Shown here: piece by piece, positions 58,260 through 64,000 of the stretch
Layout of the letters: the number at the start of each line of letters is the position of its first letter
How positions within the stretch are numbered: the stretch's first letter is position 1
Source: Acetobacter sp. UBA5411
Lineage (GTDB): Bacteria > Pseudomonadota > Alphaproteobacteria > Acetobacterales > Acetobacteraceae
Assembly (NCBI RefSeq): GCF_002409645.1
Contig: NZ_DHNR01000034.1
Location: 108,233 to 172,232 of the forward strand
DNA: 64,000 nt
Direction of reading: 5' to 3'
Position numbers and translations under genes: made by a program
The notes under the pieces: model-generated
Told to the model about the DNA's origin: nothing
The model's input: only the letters and a program-made list of their open reading frames with translations
Database searches by the model: none

Positions 58260-61043
58260 ATGGATATTTTTGGTCAAAATAACGTAAACATCGCAAACGC
58301 ACCGTCATTGGACGACACGACTGCGCTTGTCACGTCACTCCTGCACCTTCCCAGCCTGCACGCATCAGGCGAGGTCATTGTCGGCGGGGCATTGCTTGCA
58401 GCGACCGCCTGTTTCGTGCCGCTCGCGTGGCGCATCAGCGTTCGCACAGCCCGCGCCCCGCGTCGCATCGCAAGCCGTATCTGGGGCCGGGTCATCGACC
58501 GCCTGATTCCTGCCGGGGTGCAGGAGCGGATCGATGCGTTCTGCTCACCCGACCGGCTGGATAAATGGCTCGAAGCCCGCACCGCCGGCACGGACAAACC
58601 GCTCCTGAACGGCGATATTCGCGCGGCTGCCAATATCACATGGCCTGAAGCAAAATACCGCTGGCTGTATCGTGATATTCCCGCTGACCTTGTCCGCCCC
58701 CCGACTTGGGATGGACGTCTTCCCGGCGGCGTGCCCGTGACGTGGCTGGCCTGGAGGCACATGACGATTGATGCGATCAGCGAAATCTCTCGCGCTCAGA
58801 TTCACAAAAGCGTCCGCTATTCGGCGGGACTGGCGGTTGTGTTTGTTGCCATCGCGTTCGCTTCTGTCTGCCTTCAAGGGCTTCACGCGGGGATTGAATA
58901 CCCGGAATGGGCACGTTCAGGCGAATTGCACGCGATTATGCCGCAAGTCGCATGGTATCTCGATGCCATCATCACGACCGGCGTAAGTGCGGCGGGCACA
59001 TTGCTCCTTGCCGCGCTGTCTGCTGCAATCATGGCTCCGGGCCTTGCTTTTTTCAACGTCTCTCGGGGACTTCAGTCATATTTCGCCCGCGCATCCTCGG
59101 CTCTGGCAACGCCGACGCGCGATTCCGTTGTCGCGTGGGCAAATCGCGCCGACATCCGAGCAACGGAACAAGAAGCGTATGCTCGGCAGGTCGATTTGGC
59201 GCTGATGAACCCAAATGCCCCGGTGATCGCGGTCGGCCGTGCAACAGGCATCGCTCGCGCTCGCGGCAGCATGAAGTCGCCAGGGGTCGGTCAGGTTGTA
59301 GCACTTGATGCTGAGAGCATCCGGCAGCATGTCATCGCGTTCGGCGGCACGGGCGAGGGCAAAACCCGCGCCTTCCTTCAGCCCATGGCACGGCGCATCT
59401 TCGCCGCAAAATGGGGCAACGGCAGCAAAATCGGTGGCTACATCACTGACGGCAAGGGCGTTTTGTATAAAGACCTTGTTGGGCTGCCGGAGATCGCATC
59501 GCGCGGCGATGTCCGCGTGCTGGGGACGGATGAGGGGCAATACGGCGTCAACCTTGTCGCCGGCATGACCCCGCTTGAAGTTGCGACGATGCTCAAGACG
59601 GTAACGTCGCAAGTAATCGGCGAAAAAGAAGATGTCTTCTGGAGCGAGCAGGCGTCTATTATCGTTTACCACGCGGCAGTCCTGTGCAACGTGCTTGAGC
59701 GCATCATTCCGCATCCGAATTCTGTATCAGTCGAAACTGCGAGCGATAATAACGTCGAAAAAGAGATTGATGCCGAAGCGTCATGGGACGACCTCCTGGC
59801 ATCCGGTGTTGATCTCGACACACTCACAGAACCGAAAACAGAAGCTGTTGCAGAGGCGCCAGTGGAGGCTGACCCGGATGCAGGCTGGAGGAATTTCCGC
59901 CCGTGGTCACTGCAAGGCATCGCCTATCTTGCAACGTCTCCCGAAGCGATCTTTGCGAGTGTAAAACGCATTGTTGCTGAAGAAGAACGTCTGGATTCAC
60001 TTGCGAAGCTGAACGCTGACGAGGTTGAATTGAAGACGTTGATTGAAAGCAACGAAACCTCGAATTCATGCTCGTATGCAAATGTCGAATGGCGCAACAT
60101 GGCCGCAGAAACCCGCTCCGGCGTCATTGCAAACGTCTCTGCCGTTACTGGAAAATTCGCCGGTGCGCCTCCTGTTGCCGCTCGTTTTGCTTCTGGCCTG
60201 CTTACCGCAGATCAGATCACGGACGTTGACTATGCCTTGACCGGCGGGATTCTGGCTGTTGCCGTGGGTGAGAGCGAGTGGGGCACAGTCGGCCAGGTCG
60301 TCGCGGTCTGGCTCAAAACTCGCTTGTATATTGCTGCACGCAAACGTCAGATCGCTGATCCTGACGCGGCAAAACGGCAGTCCGTGGCTTTGTTGGTCGA
60401 TGAATTCCAGATGTTGGCTACCAAGGGCGGGTCGGAATCTGACGCAGAATTCTTCAATATCGCACGAAGCACCGGCGTATTTATGGTGGCCGCGACACAG
60501 GGGATTCCATCGCTTCAGAAGCGTTTGGGCGAGAAACATACGCAGGATTTGCTGAACAACCTTCGCACGAAATTGTGCCTGCGTATCGAAGAGCAGGAAA
60601 CGCTCGAATATTTCCAGAAAATGGCTGGCGAAACGCTGCGCGGATTGGTCGTTGACGATGATTATTTCGAAACGCAGGGCGTTCGTGAAATTGAGCGTCC
60701 CGATGTGCCTGTCCCCGCGCTGACAGGGGCAGAAGTCATCAGCCTCTCACCAGCAGCACCTGTCTTCAACACTCACCCTATGCGCCCCCTGAAACGATTT
60801 GATCCCCGATTCATTCTTCAGTTTCGTAAGGACAAACATAGCAATAACGCAGACGCCGTGGTCGGGTCTCAGAAAGACGCTTTCTGGAGACAAGAAGACA
60901 AGGAGCACGAAATGCGCGGTCAAGGCGTTGAAAACAAACCGCTTTTCAATGCCACGGACATTAAGCAGGGCAGCAATTTTGCCTTGGCTTACGTCCAGCG
61001 TGCAGGCGGTCATTCGATCGACGTGATTGATCTGGTCGGCTGA
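58260..61043 (+). CDS. type IV coupling protein (VirD4/TraG/TraD family)
   Basis: 927-residue inner-membrane ATPase that hands the relaxase-DNA complex to the type IV secretion channel. Hydrophobic segments lie near residues 40-60, 180-205 and 230-265. The motor domain has Walker A GGTGEGKT at 362-369 and Walker B LLVDEF with D714-E715, then ATQGIPSLQKRLGEKH. Between them, around residues 485-550, is an acidic insert (DNNVEKEIDAEASWDDLL and onward) that is unusual for the family. A GTG twelve bases upstream is possible, but AGGTGA precedes this ATG well. The secretion channel genes it should work with are not in the window. Confidence 0.88.
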   Translation: MDIFGQNNVNIANAPSLDDTTALVTSLLHLPSLHASGEVIVGGALLAATACFVPLAWRISVRTARAPRRIASRIWGRVIDRLIPAGVQERIDAFCSPDRLDKWLEARTAGTDKPLLNGDIRAAANITWPEAKYRWLYRDIPADLVRPPTWDGRLPGGVPVTWLAWRHMTIDAISEISRAQIHKSVRYSAGLAVVFVAIAFASVCLQGLHAGIEYPEWARSGELHAIMPQVAWYLDAIITTGVSAAGTLLLAALSAAIMAPGLAFFNVSRGLQSYFARASSALATPTRDSVVAWANRADIRATEQEAYARQVDLALMNPNAPVIAVGRATGIARARGSMKSPGVGQVVALDAESIRQHVIAFGGTGEGKTRAFLQPMARRIFAAKWGNGSKIGGYITDGKGVLYKDLVGLPEIASRGDVRVLGTDEGQYGVNLVAGMTPLEVATMLKTVTSQVIGEKEDVFWSEQASIIVYHAAVLCNVLERIIPHPNSVSVETASDNNVEKEIDAEASWDDLLASGVDLDTLTEPKTEAVAEAPVEADPDAGWRNFRPWSLQGIAYLATSPEAIFASVKRIVAEEERLDSLAKLNADEVELKTLIESNETSNSCSYANVEWRNMAAETRSGVIANVSAVTGKFAGAPPVAARFASGLLTADQITDVDYALTGGILAVAVGESEWGTVGQVVAVWLKTRLYIAARKRQIADPDAAKRQSVALLVDEFQMLATKGGSESDAEFFNIARSTGVFMVAATQGIPSLQKRLGEKHTQDLLNNLRTKLCLRIEEQETLEYFQKMAGETLRGLVVDDDYFETQGVREIERPDVPVPALTGAEVISLSPAAPVFNTHPMRPLKRFDPRFILQFRKDKHSNNADAVVGSQKDAFWRQEDKEHEMRGQGVENKPLFNATDIKQGSNFALAYVQRAGGHSIDVIDLVG

Positions 61044-61056
61044 TTTACCAGTGCGG

Positions 61057-61080
61057 AGGCCCGGAGAGTCTTCCGGGCCT
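61057..61080 (+). terminator. weak terminator-like hairpin after the coupling-protein gene
   Basis: AGGCCCGGA and TCCGGGCCT form a 9-bp stem with a short loop, 13 bases after the stop codon. No T-run follows, so termination would be weak or Rho-assisted. Confidence 0.5.
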
Positions 61081-61141
61081 GACACTGCCCCATGATTTTT
61101 GAAAACGGGGTTATAATAAACATAGAATAAAAAATCTCAGT

Positions 61142-61183
61142 CATCCAGACCGCCTGCATCAGCAATCGCGGACGGTCTGGATG
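61142..61183 (+). promoter_or_regulatory. leader hairpin before the gene at 61217
   Basis: CATCCAGACCG and CGGTCTGGATG form a perfect 11-bp stem around a 20-base loop, ending 33 bases before the start codon. A TATAAT (in GTTATAATAAAC) lies about 30 bases upstream of the hairpin, so it is probably in the 5' leader. Confidence 0.6.
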
Positions 61184-61216
61184 CCCGAGAGGGGCAATGA
61201 ACGCAGGAGAGGCATC

Positions 61217-61759
61217 ATGCTGCCGAGAGAAGACGAATTTTTGAAGCGGGTATATCGCCGCCATTTTTACAAATCTGGCGATAACGATGTCGGATTTACG
61301 CCGGCATCAGCGGGGAATATCTCGCATCAACAGGCAGAGAAAGAGAGATCGGACGAACGATATGCACTTCATTTTATTACAAAAATCCGGGGCTATGAGG
61401 ACGAGGCGCGGAAAGACTACGAAACGCTCATGACCATGTCGGAGAGTGATCTTCAAAGAACAGTCGATGATCGCATGTTTGCCGTAAAACCGGACGAGCC
61501 ATTCCCAAGCCGCGCCCATCTTCGTGCATTAGCCGTCGGTGATGCGCGGGGCGTGACTGACACATGGCGTCAGAACAGGTCAGAAACGAAAGCCGAGATC
61601 ATCAAACTGCGTGCCGAAGACAAGCCTGCCGCCAAACAGACGCCAGTTCGTGCTGCGCTGATTCCGCCGCGTCATCAATCTCCGTTACGCCGCATGATCG
61701 ACGAGCAAAACGCAGCAAATGCAACGAACACCCAACCGCGCCGTGCATTCTCACGCTGA
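61217..61759 (+). CDS. charged unknown protein with C-terminal PLRRMI tag
   Basis: 180 residues from MLPREDEFLKRVYRRHFYK, with AGGAG eight bases upstream. A long charged helical region runs through residues 35-120. The C-terminus reads SPLRRMIDEQNAANATN and then a basic end (PRRAFSR), a diverged form of the tag found on the proteins at 31231, 32478 and 61869. No family is recognised. It follows the coupling protein and may be handled by it. Confidence 0.65.
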   Translation: MLPREDEFLKRVYRRHFYKSGDNDVGFTPASAGNISHQQAEKERSDERYALHFITKIRGYEDEARKDYETLMTMSESDLQRTVDDRMFAVKPDEPFPSRAHLRALAVGDARGVTDTWRQNRSETKAEIIKLRAEDKPAAKQTPVRAALIPPRHQSPLRRMIDEQNAANATNTQPRRAFSR

Positions 61760-61765
61760 AAAATA

Positions 61766-61826
61766 CTGCCGGTTCCGACAGCGCCTTAATTTTGAATAGT
61801 CATCGAGGCGTTATCGGAACCGGCAG
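61766..61826. repeat. 61-base hairpin between tagged-protein genes
   Basis: CTGCCGGTTCCGA and its exact complement form the outer 13-bp stem; CGCCT and AGGCG extend it inside after three-base bulges. The loop is A/T-rich. No T-run follows, so control of the next gene is more likely than plain termination. Confidence 0.7.
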
Positions 61827-61868
61827 CAATCAAGGTGTCGATTCATTCATTAAGAAAGGACGCAGACA

Positions 61869-62714
61869 GTGAACGATGAACAAATCGCGGCGGATCGCAA
61901 ACGTCTCGCTGCATTAAGCAATGACGATCTCGTTTCTGAATTCAAGCGACGCGGTGAAACGCTCGCTGAACGTGAGTATAATACAGAAGGGCTGGCTTCT
62001 GTGTTGAGCAATCGTCTCGATGACAAGAAAGAGGGGAAAGAAAGCTGGGCTGCAACAGAAAAAACTGCGTCAGTCGTGCGTGAGATGAAAAATCTGGTTG
62101 CTGACGATTACACGTCTCTTCGCAATTCTGTCGTTGAAATGAAGTCTCGCGAAGACCTGAAAATCCAGGACGACGAACTTGCATCTCAATTCGACAATTA
62201 CCGGAAATTCGGCGTCGAGCCGTTCCCGGATGCCCAACAAACGATCGACAGGTCATTGTCGAAATTCGAAGCCGCGGCAAAAGAGCGCAGGGTAGATCGT
62301 GACACAAAATGGGAAGAAGGGGAGAAACGTCAAAATTTTAACGATGATTACGATCGCGCCCAAGATCGTAATCGTAATCAAACAGGTGGGCTAAAGCTGG
62401 GGCAAACTGAGCGCGATCATGCAGAACGACGTGATGATGCAAAATTCCTTGGGCGTGAAGCGTCTCATGTATTGCCCCAGGGCGAACGTGATCGTCAGCG
62501 TGACGAAGCGCGTCTAGCAAACCCTGAAGCGAAACGTGATCTGGGACAGAAATTGGAGCCAGAAGCCGCGATGGGAGGTGGTGGTGGGGAGGCAAAAGCC
62601 GCTCCGAGAACGGCGCTGGGGAAGATGATTCAGGCTCAAGATAATGAGCGGGAAAAAGCGCAACAGCAGGAAAAACAACAATCAGAAATACAGGGCCGTG
62701 GGCGCAGACTGTGA
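61869..62714 (+). CDS. charged helical protein with C-terminal ALGKMI tag
   Basis: 281 residues from a GTG start preceded by AAAGGA. Nearly the whole protein is a charged helix or disordered, rich in Asp, Arg, Glu and Gln. A Gly-rich hinge (AMGGGGGEAKA) leads to RTALGKMIQAQDNEREKA and the basic end IQGRGRRL. The tag is almost identical to that of the protein at 32478 some 29 kb away. No enzyme motif is seen. It may be a structural or translocated protein of the element. Confidence 0.7.
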   Translation: MNDEQIAADRKRLAALSNDDLVSEFKRRGETLAEREYNTEGLASVLSNRLDDKKEGKESWAATEKTASVVREMKNLVADDYTSLRNSVVEMKSREDLKIQDDELASQFDNYRKFGVEPFPDAQQTIDRSLSKFEAAAKERRVDRDTKWEEGEKRQNFNDDYDRAQDRNRNQTGGLKLGQTERDHAERRDDAKFLGREASHVLPQGERDRQRDEARLANPEAKRDLGQKLEPEAAMGGGGGEAKAAPRTALGKMIQAQDNEREKAQQQEKQQSEIQGRGRRL

Positions 62715-62801
62715 GCATACTTGAATGATCGCAGAGACCCGATGAGGCGGCTTCTGAGCCGCCTTTCTTTTTCGCTAAATGCTGCGCGGAGGAACGAAAG
62801 G

Positions 62802-62916
62802 CCCATAAGGGGGGCTGCTTCGCTGGGGTGGATGGCCGGTCTGCCGCCCGCCATGCTCGTTTACGTCAACACCGGCGGCAGCCGGACATTCCCTCGCCCC
62901 TTCAAGCCCCCTTCAG
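62802..62916. repeat. GC-rich hairpin module, copy 5
   Basis: It starts ATAAGGGGGGCTGCTTCG, has GGCCGGTCTGCCGCCCGCC and ACCGGCGGCAGCCGG inside, and ends CTTCAAGCCCCCTTCAG exactly as copy 1 does. It separates the tagged-protein gene from the convergent gene at 62931. A short AGGCGGC/GCCGCCT hairpin at 62745-62764 lies just before it. Confidence 0.75.
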
Positions 62917-62930
62917 ACTTCCCTTAATCT

Positions 62931-63827
62931 TCACCCCCATTTCGGTCTAAAACTTCTCGCCCTGATCCGTGGCGCAGGATGAACCAGAGCCGGCGCCTTC
63001 TTCTTATTCAACCCGCCGGCAGACGCTGCACCCCCAGATGACCCGCTATTCCCGGCCCCCTTTACCGCAATCGACCTCGCGTTTTCCCATAGCGCCAAAT
63101 CTTCTTCAGGTATTGTCGAGACAATGCCGTTCATTCTCTCAATAATTTCCCCACACCGATCATCGAAATACTGAGACGTATTATCCGCGTGCAACCTGGC
63201 TGCTGTGATCTCATGCAGCAAACTGACAAGCGCATAGACCAGGAGACGTTCCATTTTCTTGTCAGGGTTAGAACGCCCCGTCGCTCGCAGCATGGCGCAG
63301 ACAATATCGGCCCATGCCGGCACCTCGTCGCGCGAAATGCCCAGATTTTCTCTCAATGACATGGAAACCGGGATCGCGGGCATAATGATCTTGTCATACG
63401 CAATGCAACGATATGTCCCGACATTTTTTGATTCCGCGCCGATGAAGATACGCATGGCGATGAGAGTCATATAAATGAGTTTCCATGACGGCTCTAGCCG
63501 CGCTTCTGACCACCTCAGTATCTTGATTTCTTGGAGCGTCAGTATTTCTCTCTCATCTTCGTAATTAAGGTCGCGTTCATCAGACAGGATAAACTCCTTA
63601 CCTGAAGCCCCACAGAGCCTTTTATTGATGTCAGGAACATCTCCGTCCATCGTTGACCAGATCGCGTCAACCAAAGACTTTCTGATACTCGGACGAATAA
63701 ATTCACCGTCCAGCGCAATAAACATCAGATCAAAAATGAAATCTGATTCAGCGCGGGCGATACGGCTTTCATGCCGCTGCTGAATCGTTCTGGCGCTGAT
63801 GTGTGATGGAGAGGCACTGTTTGTCAT
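62931..63827 (-). CDS. unknown protein, 298 residues
   Basis: Not recognised. The start MTNSASPSHISARTIQQR is preceded by AAGGTG; a longer upstream frame runs through a hairpin and is less likely. The body is helical with conserved-looking hydrophobic stretches (WKLIYMTLIAMRIFIGAES, LLVYALVSLLHEITAARL). The C-terminus is Gly/Ser/Ala-rich, then basic (APRIRARSFRPKWG). The basic tail resembles those of the tagged proteins, but the ALGKMI motif is absent. Possibly a replication or regulatory protein of the element. Confidence 0.65.
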   Translation of the reverse strand: MTNSASPSHISARTIQQRHESRIARAESDFIFDLMFIALDGEFIRPSIRKSLVDAIWSTMDGDVPDINKRLCGASGKEFILSDERDLNYEDEREILTLQEIKILRWSEARLEPSWKLIYMTLIAMRIFIGAESKNVGTYRCIAYDKIIMPAIPVSMSLRENLGISRDEVPAWADIVCAMLRATGRSNPDKKMERLLVYALVSLLHEITAARLHADNTSQYFDDRCGEIIERMNGIVSTIPEEDLALWENARSIAVKGAGNSGSSGGAASAGGLNKKKAPALVHPAPRIRARSFRPKWG

Positions 63828-63837
63828 GATACGACAC

Positions 63838-63860
63838 CTTCTTTGTTCGCAACAAAGAAG
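63838..63860. promoter_or_regulatory. inverted repeat just before the gene at 62931-63827
   Basis: CTTCTTTGTT and AACAAAGAAG form a perfect 10-bp inverted repeat with a three-base centre, starting about ten bases upstream of the start codon and overlapping the ribosome-binding region. It could be an operator or an RNA hairpin limiting translation. Confidence 0.65.
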
Positions 63861-63933
63861 CATATCGCCGCTTTTATCTAAGCCTCGGGCATGGAGCCGG
63901 CAACAAGCATATCAGAGAAACAACCAGCACCCG

Positions 63934-63953
63934 ATAAACGGCTGTTTTCTGCC
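63934..63953 (-). repeat. box copy H, probably the edge of another word array
   Basis: On the minus strand GGCAGAAAACAGCCGTTTAT matches the box in arrays A, D, F and G. GGAATC, GATTTCGG and GAATCGGG follow within 50 bases to the window edge, which looks like the beginning of an array using GAATC-type words as in array G. Confidence 0.6.
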
Positions 63954-64000
63954 GGGAATCAAGATTTCGGATCGTCGTCGCAAGATTGAATCGGGTTACC

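Noticed and set aside
58260..61043. Coupling protein as evidence for a complete conjugation system in the window
   Set aside because: No VirB/Trb channel genes are visible, so self-transmissibility cannot be claimed from this window.

Overview
The window looks like a chromosome segment of an acetic acid bacterium (Acetobacteraceae, Alphaproteobacteria). This rests on the pheS-pheT-hisZ-purA gene order, the GC-rich codon use of the left end and the style of the accessory genes. The genus cannot be fixed from the sequence alone. No insertion sequence, rRNA gene or CRISPR array was seen.

Layout. (1) 1-8.6 kb is core chromosome on the minus strand: pheS, pheT, hisZ and purA, then a pseudokinase-like membrane protein and a membrane protein cut by the window edge. 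(2) 8.8-23.1 kb is a visibly AT-rich, incomplete contractile-tailed prophage on the plus strand: a secreted or fibre-like protein, terminase, portal, scaffold, capsid, connectors, sheath, tube, tail-assembly chaperone with a textbook -1 frameshift site, a strange Asn/Lys-rich gene in the tape-measure slot, and two tail-end genes. It then stops; baseplate, lysis, repressor and integrase genes are missing. (3) At 23.36 kb lies the 3' half of a tRNA-Ser(GCT) gene with no 5' half. I read it as the left attachment-site remnant of an integrative conjugative or mobilisable element that runs to the right edge and probably beyond.

The element (23.4-64 kb) carries an AlpA-like regulator, a DUF927 primase/helicase, small regulators and unknown genes, a RepB-type primase, an antirepressor and a HEPN-like protein. 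It also carries a three-gene restriction-like operon (MmeI-type methyltransferase, DEAD/DEAH helicase, GIY-YIG nuclease). Next come a large MBG-repeat two-partner-secretion exoprotein placed in one operon with a ParA-like ATPase, a MobF relaxase-helicase, the TpsB outer-membrane transporter, small membrane and lipoprotein genes, a type IV coupling protein and several charged unknown proteins. Type IV secretion (VirB/Trb) genes are not in the window.

Three features of the element are not explained by ordinary annotation. First, intergenic arrays of a short word in both orientations, with a different word in each array (GCCCGAC, GCCCAAC, GTCCCTAC, GAATC), each containing the same roughly 19-bp GGC-nGAAAACn-GCC box; the box occurs seven times in the window. 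Second, a dispersed GC-rich long-hairpin module of about 120-160 bp, in five copies plus a remnant. Third, a shared C-terminal tag (ALGKMI-AQD followed by a basic tail) on otherwise unrelated proteins, including the primase. The tag could be a signal for translocation during conjugation.
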